The position numbers and the translations under genes were made by a program. The notes beneath the pieces are model-generated. The model worked only from the letters and a program-made list of their open reading frames with translations. It searched no databases and was not told the origin of the DNA. DNA of 64,000 nt. Source: Lates calcarifer (Eukaryota > Chordata > Actinopteri > Centropomidae). Shown one piece after another: positions 1 through 58,034 of the stretch. The first letter of the stretch is position 1, and every line of letters starts with the position of its first letter. The stretch is taken from positions 8,668,066-8,732,065 of the forward strand of contig NC_066838.1 of NCBI RefSeq assembly GCF_001640805.2. Reading direction: 5' to 3'.

Positions 1-993
1 TTGTATACAGCATAGACAGTTATGTCTTGAGCTGAAGTCACACATGAACATTTTATCACAAAGGCAAGTGCAGAACGAGGCAAGACACGGGCCGTTAAAT
101 ACAATAAGTGAGAAGGAGATGAATCCAGTGATTGCACTGTGTGAAATGTGACCAACTTGGTAGTGAGGAAGACAGAAATGGGAAGTGGTTGTTATTTTGT
201 AGTTCAAGGATGCAAAGTTTGTAAATGTGCTGTTCCTCTCTGTTGAGGCCCCAGTTTGCATTTAGCATGGATATTTACATGAAAAACTTGACAAGTGCAG
301 CTGGAAGTCTCATGAGAGAATAAACACAATGATATAAGCCAACACACTGTTCATCAAGGAGTCAATGAGGCTGCAAAAGCAGACATAAAACAGGGTCTGC
401 TGTCAGTAAAGTCAATCCACAGGCATGCATTACATTTTTTAAATCTGAGGTTTGTGAAATTTTGAAGGTTTTCTCAGTGACAAATGACTTACATGATGTG
501 TTGCAATGAAAGCAGTGACTGTCATTTCAATAACAGTAAAAGTATACATGGGCAAGGTTGTGAGAGGGGGAGGGGTCCATGGCAATCAAGATTTTTAAAA
601 ATCTCCTCAGTGTGTATTTGAAAGATTATCCCTTGTTTCCTCTTTATCAATGTCAACATCGTGTCATTGTCACATCTCTTTCCCTGTTGTCTTTCCAGAC
701 AACAAAACACTTCTGTCTTTTTTGGGCCACAGTCAGAATCAATCTCTAACACCTGACCTACACATAGACTGATTTTATACACTGATCTTATAAAATCTAT
801 TCAGTTGGTTTGATGGCCAGCCAAAGCAGAAACACTGTTCTGATCTACCCTGCTCTTACAAATCTGACTGCTGAGGTACTATCAGACTGGTCTTGATCCT
901 TTTGTTGCCCCTTTCATCTTGTCCAGTACTATAATCTTTCGTTCTTTCTCCTCCTTCATTTTCTCCTTCTTTTCCCCTCCCACATTCTCTCCA
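1..993 (-). other. probable sema3g 3' UTR or 3' flank
   Basis: Noncoding stretch after the stop codon on the minus strand. I saw no AATAAA or ATTAAA on that strand here, so the poly(A) site probably lies beyond the left edge. A pyrimidine-rich plus-strand patch at about 935-1005 reaches the stop codon. No other gene is seen. Confidence 0.55.
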
Positions 994-46525
<45,532 letters not shown>

Positions 46526-46764
46526 TTAACACAGAACTTAAAATAATTTTCCATTAGGCAATAAAGCATACAACTCAAGACAAGACAGACTAAAAATCAA
46601 ATCAATTAAAAAACAGTACATAGCAAGAAAGAAGAAAACAGAAGAAAGGTAAACAACATCTTAATGGAATATCAACAAAAGCTTTATCATTATAGAGAAT
46701 TACCCTGCTTTTCTCAGTGTGAGTTCACAAAGAGGTTTATGATCAAAGCTTCCAGCAGTTTCCA

Positions 46765-46965
46765 GTTTCGTGGGCCTTGTTCAGACTGCCAACCCAAATC
46801 CATTTTTTGGTACATGCAGATTAATTTTAGAAATTCCAGAAAGAAAGAAAAAAAACCCACATGAAATACATTTTCATGTGATCCAAACCACATTTGGAGG
46901 TGGTTCGAAATGTGATTTGAGTTAGATCTTTTGAGTCTTTTAAGTCACTTGCAATGCAACATACA
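46765..46965 (+). repeat. probable dispersed fish repeat
   Basis: TTCAGACTGCCAACCCAAATCC, then CCAAACCACATTTGGAGGTGG and GAAATGTGATTTGAGTTAGATC resemble an interspersed sequence I recall from fish genomes, possibly a nonautonomous DNA element. CACATGAAA and TTTCATGTG form a small inverted repeat at its centre. Confidence 0.35.
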
Positions 46966-48356
46966 GCGATGATGTAAAATGCAGACTGATTGTACCTACA
47001 TAGTTACTGACACCTATGCTATTACTACCTATTACAAAAATCCAATCTGATCACTTGCAAATAAATATCAGTGTCTACTCTCCTGACCTAATGCAGTTTT
47101 CAGGTAAGAACTGGCCAGGAAAAAATTCCCTCATGAAAAGCAGGTAGGTTGAGCTTTATACATCCTACTAATAATATTAATACTACTACTAATATACTAA
47201 TATTTTACTTAAATCACTTTATAATTTTTAACCTGTGTTGAAATATATCTGTCGCTGCACTTCACTGCTGTGAAACACATGTGTAACCAATAACATTGAT
47301 AATAGCTGAAAACCATTTGCTATTGGAATTTAGACGCATCATTGCCTTCTCCAAACACACTTCCTGTTGTTGCTGTTCACACGTCCTCCCTGTGTATTTG
47401 GTTTGCTTCCAGAAATGACCAGCAGTATCAACCAACCACTGAGTCTCAAAGCATCTGGGTATGGTTTTTTTTTTTTAACCTGAGATAGAAAATAGCAAAA
47501 GCTGGTGAGAATTCATACTATTCAAAAATCAAAATGTGATATCAAGATATTATATCAAGTATTTAAATCCACAGTGATCCTGAACAAGCTGAAAAGCACT
47601 ACAGTTCAGTTTCTGAAGCACAGGACTTTATGAGGGCACATGCACACATGATACACACTCCCATATAAGTAAACACGTATCAGTGAGAGAGTCTGTCTGT
47701 GCCCACCAGGCTGCACCTGGCTCTCCTCTCTGATCTGGCAGCAGCTTCAAAGTCAAAAGGTTGATGCAACAACTCTGCAGGAGCAGCAGAGACCAGGTTG
47801 AATTCAAGTTCATCTAGAAGTGGGGTGTCCTCCATCTCCTTTATACACACACACATATATGCATACATTGGCAGATAAACACAACCACAAGTCTGCTGCT
47901 TCCCAGCTTCTCAGTCTCCCACAGCTTTGAAATGTACCACTTCGTCACATAAACACCTCTTATTTCTGCCTCTCCTACTTTTTCTTTTTGTCCTGTCTCT
48001 TCTTCTTTATCACCTTGCGTCCCTCTCTCTCTGTCTATGTAACAGGATGAGGAGAGAAAAATGTGTGTGAAAAGATGTCGTTGGTTTGCCAAACTCTCAG
48101 TGGAGGAGTCTCACGGCTGAATCAGCTTTCCGTCTATCTCTCATCACTCATCTGTCGTGCTAGTTATTCTCTCTTTTTCTCTTGGTCCAATACACATACA
48201 CTAACATGCACTTGAGCGTGCACACACACGCACACAGTGAGAAAGTAGCTTCAGTCACTCGCCACTCAGCAAGAGTATTGAGTGAGGCACAGGGGCCCAG
48301 AGTACTTGTGACACCTTGTTCCATCATGGGGGCCTTGCAGACACAAACACAGGCAC

Positions 48357-48377
48357 AGACACACACACACACACACA
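48357..48377. repeat. CA microsatellite
   Basis: Short CA run about 20 bp long. Confidence 0.85.
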
Positions 48378-50526
48378 GTTGATCTGTTTTTATTAGAAAT
48401 CTCCACTTGCAAACTCATAAGTTTCCACACACACTTGCATATTCTTCACTACAGCTGCAAGTAAGGATTATTTTCATCCATTAATCCATTAATGAAAAAT
48501 GTCTGTTGCAATTTTCCAGAGTCCAAGGTGATGTCTTCACAGTGCTCATTTTGTCCAATGAAACCCATTCTTTCACTTGCTGCCATAGACACACACACAC
48601 GCATATACACATTCAAACAGCCTCACCCTGGATCACCCTCATTACCAGTGTAGAGGAAACTTTAACAGTGATGTGAGGAGACTTTCAACAGCTTAACACT
48701 CTATCATGTTTTCTTTTTGCCGCATATATATTCTCTAATAGTGTCTTTACAGCAGCTGAATCAAAACCAGGATGAACCGGCAACTCTGGTGAAACACTGT
48801 TCTCCGCTGAGGCCAGCCAACATCCACGCCTATTAAATGTTGTTACAAAATTTAAAAAAAATCCTCTGAAGACAGTGACGAGGGAAATAGTCTTATAAGA
48901 AAGACGGGATATAAAACTTTAAAGCTGCTGGCAAGAGAATAGCAACGAGACACACAAGCAGGAAGGCATCAGGGATATACTGTGGGGAGAGAGGAGAGAG
49001 TTAGAGAAAGTTAAAGAAAGTTGGAAGATAGATATAGATAAAGTTAGAAAGAGAAGGGAGGGGGGAAGGCTTTTAACAGCTGGTAAGAGTCAGAAAATAA
49101 TGAGGAAGAAGAGAGACGGGCAGAGAACGCCACAAGCCAGACAGAGAGGGTAGTGATTCCTGATGGATTTATTGGGACTGGCAGGGCAAGCAGAAGAGAC
49201 ATGATGAGCAGAGAAAGAGTTCTAAGCTTTAAAACAGTTTAAAATTAGATACTGAGAGTCTGCAGCATTGTATGATATGCAGTTTCATATGCAATGCTTT
49301 ATTTTCTCACTATAGTTTGAATATATTCACTATTACAGCTTTTGAAAACTATTATTTTATGACAAGCAGATAAAGTTGTAATACATATATACAGATATAA
49401 ACCAATAATTAAAGTAAGTTCGCCACTGAACACAAATGACACATAAACACTCTTGTACTGATACCAGCAGATATGACGAGGCAAGCTATATCAGCAGGAA
49501 GGTCTGATCAGTGTTTCCATGACAGTTTATCAGAAGAACATGTGGGCAGCTCTACACATCTTCAGCTGACTGTCTATCTCCACAAGTTCAGCTTTTTCCA
49601 TACACCTCTGAGCCCTGAGATGACCTCCAGTTGGAGAGAGAGTGATGATGAATGACATGAAACTGTGTGGGTGTGTGTACGTGTGATGGGAAGAACATAT
49701 GGTTTTGCATGTATGCATGAGTGTGTGCCTGTGTGTGCTGAGGCCTTTAACAGATACTGCGGGTTTTAGGTCAGGATTTAATGTTCACGGCACACCTCTT
49801 TGTTTTGACAGGAAAAGATTGCAGGAGATGGATACTGTCAGGTTACAAGGGTATAGTTATCAGATGTGTATTAATCAAACATAAAGTTGCACTTTTGACC
49901 CAACTAACTGTAGATTTCCCACATTTATCAGAATTTTTAAAAAATGAGCAAGAGAAAATGTAAATTCCTATTCAAGTTCTTTAAAACCTTTAAAACCTTT
50001 GGGGTATCTGGTGTCCTAGTGTTTAGGATGAATACCATGAAACCAAAAAAAAATTCAGCTCATGCAACTCCAGTCTGGAATTTCAGTGAAAACCTAAATG
50101 CCAAAAACAAACAAAAAATCACATTTATTTTAACCTTTTTTAAAAGAGTGTCCTTAACCTTTTTAAGGAAGCTTTTAAAGTTTCAATATTTTTTTTTATA
50201 TGCATTTATCTGCTTGGTCTAAGAGCAATATCATGCATGCAGTGGCCTGTACTCCCATAGTCTAAGCGGGAAGTGCAGAAAAAGGAAAAAACAAAAAAGG
50301 AAAAAGAAGTCTTCCACAGAAGTCCTCAAAATTAAATGATAAAATCTGTCTGCACTCCATCCTTTCCAACTCAACACATAATTGTTTTCTGATCTGACAC
50401 CACTGTTGACTGACAAGGCGGTGTTAAAAGCTAAAAATATACTACGTGTTTTTTGAAAAATATAAGATATATATAAGAAACATTTGAAAACTATTATGGA
50501 GACAAATCAACTTTAACTCAGTTATG

Positions 50527-50529
<3 letters not shown>

Positions 50530-50607
<78 letters not shown>

Positions 50608-50611
50608 GTAT
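50530..50611. repeat. AT microsatellite with TATG end
   Basis: About 66 bp of uninterrupted AT alternation followed by four TATG units. The AT part is self-complementary and can extrude a cruciform. Confidence 0.95.
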
Positions 50612-52149
50612 ATTATGGTTACTACATAGTTACTACAAATAAACACTTCTTTCAAGTTTCAAAAACGGTGGTTGAAAGAAACCAGCAGCAGTTTGTTGTG
50701 TTAAAGTTATATCACAATTAATCCTCCTTTGCTCTCAAGCGTCAAGACTGCAGCCACTATAGGGCTTTGTTACTTTAACAGAAAAATAATTTTTGGGCAT
50801 TTGCAAAAATCTTGTTTTTCTTGGGAGGATAGTCATAACATCATCATCACAACTATATCATTATTTGATTAGGTTTGTGTCTCATGGTGCATTTCAACAG
50901 ATCTATGTTGTGGATATCATTTACAAAGATCTTGTTTCCTGAACTTTGATCCATAAATGGAGTAATTACTTATCTAATTTCCTCTGCGTTTTGTTTAATG
51001 TACTTTCCCCTTCACAGACACAAACTCACAAACACACTCAGGCCTGGCGTCTTTGATGTCTCTCTCTACCTTTGTATTGCATAAATCACTCACAAGTACA
51101 CACAACTCTAAAAACAAAAATGTAAGCACATAAATACCACAGCCATAGACACACACACATACACAGATACATGCACAGACACACAAACAGACAGGTAAGG
51201 TGAGCTAACAGCTTCCATCTGCAGCTTGTTATCACTCCAGCAGCTCATCGCCTCAGTGGAAACCACACCACAGTCTCACCTCTCACCAACCTCTCTTTCT
51301 CCTGCTGTCTATCCATCTTCACCTCTCCTCCATCTATCCATTTAACCACTCTGTACTCTCCATCACGTTCTGTCCTTTCTGTCTATCCATTTCTAACTTC
51401 CTCTTTTCCCTCTCTTGAAGTGACTTTAAAAATCTGTCTTAAATTTCTTCTCTGTTGTCTGTCCATCTGTCTTCCTGTCTCCCTTCCCATTTGCCTCTAG
51501 ATCTCTGTCCCTTGTCTCTCTTTTAATCCATTATGTGTCTTAAGATTCTGTACAGCTAAAAAAAATTCCTGACAGCATCCATGGGGAAACCTCTACATCT
51601 GTCTTCAATGTGTCTTATTCCCCTAAAGGCAGCCAGCCAACTCTGCATTGACAAACAGCAGCCGTGCCAAACCAAAGCGACACACGAAAGAGCATCTGGT
51701 TTCACTGTACGTGTCAAACCTCAGATATCTCACCACATAGTCTCAGCCACTACAAAGATACGTATGTAGTAATTTATTCCGGGATTTGTTTACATTGTCT
51801 GTGTTCCTGCATGCCCCAGTGTCATTCAAATCTAAGAGTCAGACATGTGGACCTCACTGATTTGCTGCTGCTACCAAAAGACAGTTTGCTTATTTGCATA
51901 TTTTTCTTTGATCTGGGAGCTTACACGGTCCTTTCATCAGCCAAGGACCAATGAAACATAATCAAACTTCTGATTAAAGATAAAAATAAAAGATCTAGTG
52001 TGATGAAACTGAGGGCAGCATTATGGCATGAATACATTTAAATTGTGAATTAGAAGGTAGAACATTTTCTGTCCAGCAAACTTTTATCAGCAACTGCTTT
52101 TTCCATTATTTTTAATGGACTTTCTGTGTGGAAAAATCTCTTTAACTGC

Positions 52150-52335
52150 ATATGTTTCCCCCTGGTCCTCTGGTTTCCTCCAACAGTCCAGCAACATATA
52201 GTCTAGATTATCTGCTGATTCCAAATTGCATGTAAATGTGAATGTATGTCTTTATGTGCCCACGGTGTACTCTGCTTCTTGTCCAGTGCATGCTGGGACA
52301 GCACTCAGCCCCCTGCAATTGTGAATAGCATTGCC
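52150..52335 (+). repeat. common fish interspersed repeat (forward)
   Basis: CTGGTTTCCTCCAACAGTCC, GTGAATGTATGTCTTTATGTG, GTGTACTCTGCTTCTTGTCC, CATGCTGGGACAGCACTCAG and CCCCCTGCAATTGTGAATAG follow the order of a ubiquitous fish repeat. The reverse-oriented fragment at 35378 belongs to the same family. Confidence 0.6.
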
Positions 52336-52379
52336 ACACATAACTCTCCATGAAGCCACAAGTAATTGTTTTCACATTA

Positions 52380-52585
52380 TGATTTTTGCATGGATTAAAT
52401 AAAGAAGATATAACATGTTAATTACTGAGTTTTTCTCCCTGCTTCCAGTCTTTATGCTAAACTACACCAAAGCCTGCTACCTCTAACTCCATACTGACCG
52501 TACAGATGTGAGAGTGGTGTCGACCTTCTCATCTAACTCTAAGTCAATGAGTATTTTCTAATATATCAAAGTATTCCTTTAAACC
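52380..52585 (-). repeat. dispersed teleost repeat, reverse copy
   Basis: Reverse-oriented member of the 5105 family: GGATTAAATAAAG, GATATAACATGTTAATTACTG, CTTCCAGTCTTTATGCTAAAC, GTACAGATGTGAGAGTGGTG and CCTTCTCATCTAACTCTAAG. Confidence 0.65.
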
Positions 52586-53312
52586 TACAACCCATGTGAT
52601 GAAGAGCACAGTTGGGGATATGTCTGTGCTCTTGTGTAACCAAATGCATTGTCTCTTATAAGACACATCTGATGTGACATCTCTGGCATCAGGTTGGGCA
52701 AAAAATGAAAAATTCAGCTAAACAAGTATAACAAAGGGTTCAATACATAATTGTGTCTTCTACACCGCTTCTCCAAATTCTGGTAGAAAACCACTGAGAT
52801 TAAACAAAATGTGTCCACTGAGTTTGTGGACTCATTTTGTGGACAGAGAACACACATTATCATCTACGACATCTTTATCCTCTCCATGTCCCCATAAACA
52901 GGCATTCACAGTCACAGTATAAAATCTCAAACTGTCAATTTCATCAATGCAGCTATTGAAAAGGACAAATATAGACAAATAAGAAAGTGGTTAAAAATAA
53001 GAGTTTCAGTGACAGTTCTGGAAACAACAGTAAAAATGGGTTGAAGAGGAGAATCGGAGGAAAAAAATTACTGAGAGAGTGACAGAGAGTGAAAAAGTTC
53101 AAATCTCATGCTGACATCTCTAATGTACAAATTGGGCACAGGCAGAGTGTAAGCTATCTTAAGCTGCAGACACACACATACACGTATGCATGTATGTAGG
53201 CACACACGCACACACAATAGTATCAGTGTTATTACTGGCTCAGTGGGAGAGGGGGGACACATCTGAAGTCTATTAAAGCCCACTGTGCTACAAAATGCAT
53301 ACCAGTAACACA

Positions 53313-53313
<1 letters not shown>

Positions 53314-53347
<34 letters not shown>
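53314..53347. repeat. CA microsatellite
   Basis: Perfect CA run of about 34 bp. Confidence 0.95.
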
Positions 53348-53348
<1 letters not shown>

Positions 53349-53852
53349 ATCATGAATTAATAAATCCCTGGTTCAATCACACCTATTCCCATCTCAGTTG
53401 AAAAAACTCACTGTCTCCATCTTTAAATATTGCTCTTTGACATTTTGTTTTTATGAGCTCTGACACGCAAACACACACCCTCACAAACAAATAAAGACTC
53501 ATTAGACTCATTACACCGCTGACAGGCTTCCCAGGGTATCATTAGATCTCGGCTGTATATTGTTGCAGTGAGCCAAGTATTTCTGGAATCTGCCGCACTC
53601 ACAAAAAGTCATTTCACCGTGCTTCTCCTCCTCTCACCACTCCCACTCCTCATCCTCCTCTCCTGGGTCTTGTATTTCCCTCTCATCCTCTACATGTAGC
53701 GTCCTTGTGGGGTTCTTTGTGAAGTGTGTGTTAGGGCTGGTCAATTGAGCTACACAGATTACAGATCTCTCTCTGACCTAAATCTCCTCTTCTTTAAATT
53801 TTATACTTACTGTAGTTCAAATGCTACAAGCACATACTAGATTTTAGGTCTT

Positions 53853-53916
53853 ACCATTCATATTTGAATGGTGAGTGTGATGTGTTAATACACAAGACGT
53901 GTATTAACACATCACA
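53853..53916. repeat. two adjacent perfect hairpins
   Basis: ACCATTCA / TGAATGGT (53853-53860, 53865-53872; 4-base loop) is followed three bases later by TGTGATGTGTTAATACAC / GTGTATTAACACATCACA (53876-53893, 53899-53916; loop AAGAC). The second has 18 perfectly paired bases. Confidence 0.93.
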
Positions 53917-54250
53917 GTGCAATTTCTTTCAGTAGGGGCACTATACAGCACAGTTTAGTTGTCACTCATGTATTTGTTTTCAGGTTTCTTTTTTAACCTT
54001 GGTTATTTAGAACACACACAGCTACTGGACCTCCTGATATCAGTGTTTTCATTGTTGAAACTCACAAGAATTTGTCCTGGCAGAGATACCACAAGCCATA
54101 AAACTCATGACAGAGTAAATCTGGGGATTTCCTGCCAACCTGTTACTGCTCCTCACTGGAGATGACATTTGACCCACACAGCTCACATTTTTATCACATT
54201 TGATCATGTGATAAAGCCATGAGAAGTGAGATGAGGGCCAAAAAGGGAGT

Positions 54251-54293
<43 letters not shown>
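54251..54293. repeat. CA microsatellite
   Basis: GCG followed by about 40 bp of perfect CA. Confidence 0.95.
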
Positions 54294-54297
<4 letters not shown>

Positions 54298-54379
54298 CCA
54301 ATGAGCTTGGTCTGATCTGGATTTCATAATTTTGTGTGTTTCTTTCTTACTGTTTCCTCTTTTTCTTTTTTCGTCACGT

Positions 54380-54402
54380 CTCTCTCTCTCTCTCTTTCTC
54401 AC

Positions 54403-54436
<34 letters not shown>
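54380..54436. repeat. CT tract plus CA microsatellite
   Basis: A TC run (54380-54400) followed by CA repeats (54405-54436). The overlapping Ser/Leu and Thr/His ORFs on the plus strand are translations of this and the following CT-rich tract. Confidence 0.9.
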
Positions 54437-54438
<2 letters not shown>

Positions 54439-57400
54439 CGACATATTCAAGGCTTCTTCTCCCTCAGCCATCTCAGGATGCCTATCAGAGTTCCTGTTAC
54501 CCGATCTTCCCTGCTGGGCCAATCAAAACACAGCATAGGGTGTTACCTCATCACCCTCGATCCTCATCAACCCTCACCCTCCTCTGCCTCCCCTTCGTCC
54601 CTCATTTCATCATCTCTCCCTCCCTTCTTTCACTTCTTTTCTTCCTCCCTCCCTGACAGCTGGTTGCTTTTTCTCTATCCATCTCTCTTGCTCGTCCACT
54701 TTCATCTTTTTTCCCTCCAAATTTTTTTTCACTCCTGCTCCATTACTCACGAGTACCACACACACCCCTGTCTCACTTTATCTCTCTCATCCAAAATGAT
54801 CCATGGCAAACTTCACTTCTCTTAACCCCAGCTTTCCTCCATCCCTTCCCTCACCCCTCATTTCAGAAATCAGTCATCCTCTCTCTTTACTTTTTCCTCA
54901 TCCTTACTGCCTTTTATTTCATCAGTCCTACTCATACGACAGTATATTTCTTTCTCCAGAAGTAACAGTGCTATCTCTCTCCCTCATTCTCATCTTAGAC
55001 TTCTCTCTCTTACCCTCATCCCTTGCTCCCTCAGTGCCTCTTCCAAAGCCTCCAAATTTCTACATAATTTTCTGTTGGCTGTCATGTGTTTCAGTACAAA
55101 CAGTTCAGCCAAATCTCTGCTGGCCTCACACACTTTTTAAATTGAATGCAGCAAAGTGCAGGAACACAGGCAACTCACCATTTTTTTTTATAATTTAATT
55201 ATTCTTTCTTGCATTTAGTCAAAACTATTGTATATATATATATGTTTGTTGTTATATTATATATTTATGTATAGTGACTGTAAAAGTACATATTGCTTTT
55301 ATGACATTTCACAGAAAATCAGTTACTGGCTTCATTATTCCATAAAACATTTCCATATTAGACTTTTATAATGTAAAAGTAAAGTAACGCAAATCACACA
55401 AAATGAAAAATGGTAAGATGCTTTTATAGTGGCATTTCTTTTGACCTGTTTCCATTGCAAACCAGAAATGACATTCTCAAGACAGGCTCTTGTATCATGG
55501 AGTAAGACAGATTACCAAAATAACAACAAAAGAGAAAAAAACAACCTGAACCAAGTTGATTTTTATTGAAACAGACTGAAAGGATCGTACTACACTTGGT
55601 ATAAAGTGGATGCTCTGTTCTGCAGAAATCAGTGAGACAGCTGCTTGCAAGGCACATTCGGCAGCAGTGTCGGTTAACAAAGGAACACACAGATGTATTC
55701 ACGTACGAGTACATGCAAACACACACTGGCTTGAACAGATCGTTTTTTCCCTGGAATCAGTCCAGTGTAATGTTTGTGTGTTTGTCAGCTGCTGTTTAAT
55801 AGATACATCAGTCCACAGTGGAGCCATTGTACTCTGCTCTTTTTGTCAGCAGCTCCAGTGGAACTAATTGATTGCTGCGAGAGAGGGTGCGTTTGTCTTG
55901 GTGACAGGAGGCACAGCACCTCAGTGTGCGTGACATGTAATGTTTCCCATCCCGCATTGAAGAGGGTAGCCGACACCTCTGGCCTGTTCCTCTATCACTT
56001 TGTATTGGTCCTGAGCCAAAGTGCCAATGGTAGGACACTGCAATGACATGAGAAGACAAAAGCCTTGTCTGTGCAAGACTTTGTAATCATTCCAGTAGTA
56101 GTTCTTTCTTCTTTCTCTGCAAGAATGTCCAGCTGTACTATATGTAATGCCTGCTAATCTTTTAATGTCTCCAGTGAAAAAATACACGAGCAGAGCTGGA
56201 GATGTTTATGGTAGAGGGATGTTTCTTCCTCAGGCTGGAAGAGTAATACTTAGTATAAAACACTGGCAGGGTATCTGTCATCTCAACACCACAGCTCAGC
56301 ATGCACTTGGCTGACAGTGATGTACAAGAGGAGGCCAAGTTCAACATTAGTCCAAGTGAGCACAAAGTTTTTACAAGGTGTTATTGTGATTGCACGATTT
56401 GTTGAAAGTATTAAAAGCTTTGGATGGATATGTGCAGCAGATAGCCATGTAAGTTTAAATGACTTTAATGCTACATTTGCACCCATTTTCACTGTTGGCA
56501 CTGACATATTGTCTAAATGTTTATTAGCAGTTTAACAATGATGCAATCATAGATGATTATCTTTCGATTCCAGGGGCCAATATCACAAAAGCGATCTGCG
56601 AGCGCTGTTTGAAGGCAAATGAATGACTGGCTCTCACCAACTGCAAATAAACTTGCAGCTCCTACAGGGGTGTTGCGTCCTCAAGCAAGTATCAAGTATG
56701 GTGTTTATTCTGATGAGTGAAACATGTTAAAACAACCAAGAAAAAAATGATCTCATGTTGCAAATTTGGTGAAACAGGTCCAAGTCTCTCATTATGACTT
56801 GACTTTACCTCTAGCATCACCATGAGGTTCACATTTGTGATTTTGGGGGAAATGTCTCAAAAACATGATGCAGTGCAATTCAGTACAAGTAAGTGTGGCT
56901 CTCCTATCTTGTTTAGTTTTGTTTCTTATTTAACCATGGCTATATTTCTATAACCTTATCCAAGTGGATTTAATGAGTATTTTTTTGTAATTTTCCTTAT
57001 ATTAGATAGTTGACAGTGAACACACACAGAAAACACAGGCATAGATGTTAAAAGATCTGACACCCCAGCAAGTGATTTTAGTTGGCTAACCTCAACTAAC
57101 TTACTTAACCAACATTAACCACATTAATACCTGAATTTCCCTGTGTGGTTGCTGCAGGAAAACATCTGAAAACATTAGCTTTGATCGTAATGTAGATAGC
57201 ATTAACCTTTCCAAAAATTCGTAAGAAAAAGTGGAAAAGGCCTCTTACACAGGTCAGTGAATTTAATGCTCCCAATATGTGCACAAACACTGACACTCGA
57301 TGGCATGAAGAACACAGATTCAGCAGCTGCTCAGGATTACAACACACTTTGAGGTTTTAAGCTTTGCACTTCATTCTTCATGCCTTCATACAATGCAGTG

Positions 57401-57995
57401 CCTGTATTTGTGCAGATACTGAACACAATAAATTCTTTCTTTTCTGTATTCAATGGCTCCCCAAGTATTAACTTTTGCAAAAACATAATTGCTTAAAACA
57501 AAATAGTTGTCTAAAATGTAATTTGTAGGAGATACAGTTGCTATCATTTGACGGTAGCAGTCATGTGTAGGATTTAAATGGTTTATGCATCCATCTTCAC
57601 TGGAACAATAATTTGAAAGACCCTATAATCAAATCAAAAACCCTATAACTACTGAGTTTTAAAAAGCATTTGGAGCTTAAAGGAAAGAGGGAAGGAAGGA
57701 AATGAGAGGAACAGAACATTGTGGTATGGACAGGAGAAAACTCACCAGCAGCGGAGTAAAACAATAGTTCAGACCAGTACGAGAGCAGAGGGTGGGTCAG
57801 ACCCCTCGAGGACTGCAGTGTGGGGAGCTGATGTGTGTCTTCAGCTTTCAGGGTGTGGCAGAGTGTAGAAAGTTTAGATAAATAGTTTTTCAGGACTTGA
57901 ACCCCCCTCGGTGAGTGTCTACTGCTGTGATTTGTAACGCTCATGTTAAAACAACCCCCATCGCTGTGTACACCGCTGTTGGTTTTGGCAGACAT

Positions 57996-57997
<2 letters not shown>

Positions 57998-58030
<33 letters not shown>
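57998..58030. repeat. CA microsatellite
   Basis: Perfect CA run of about 33 bp. Confidence 0.95.

Positions 58031-58034
<4 letters not shown>

Noticed and set aside
48014..48092. Minus-strand ATG exon candidate for sema3g exon 1 (26 codons, donor CAAG|GTGATA, phase 1)
   Set aside because: Length and phase fit, but the peptide has only a weak hydrophobic core and lacks the family's R-L-x-L-[ST]-[YF]-[KR] ending. It borders a GA-rich low-complexity stretch, so I do not call it.
51068..51186. Minus-strand hydrophobic stretch ending AATACAAAG|GTAGAG
   Set aside because: The frame that would join exon 2 has a TGA just upstream and no signal peptide; the hydrophobic frame has the wrong phase and derives partly from a CA repeat.
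54334..55198. Several plus-strand ORFs of 100-160 codons
   Set aside because: Their Ser/Leu/Pro/Thr-His composition is a translation of CT and CA repeats; no domain or splice structure.
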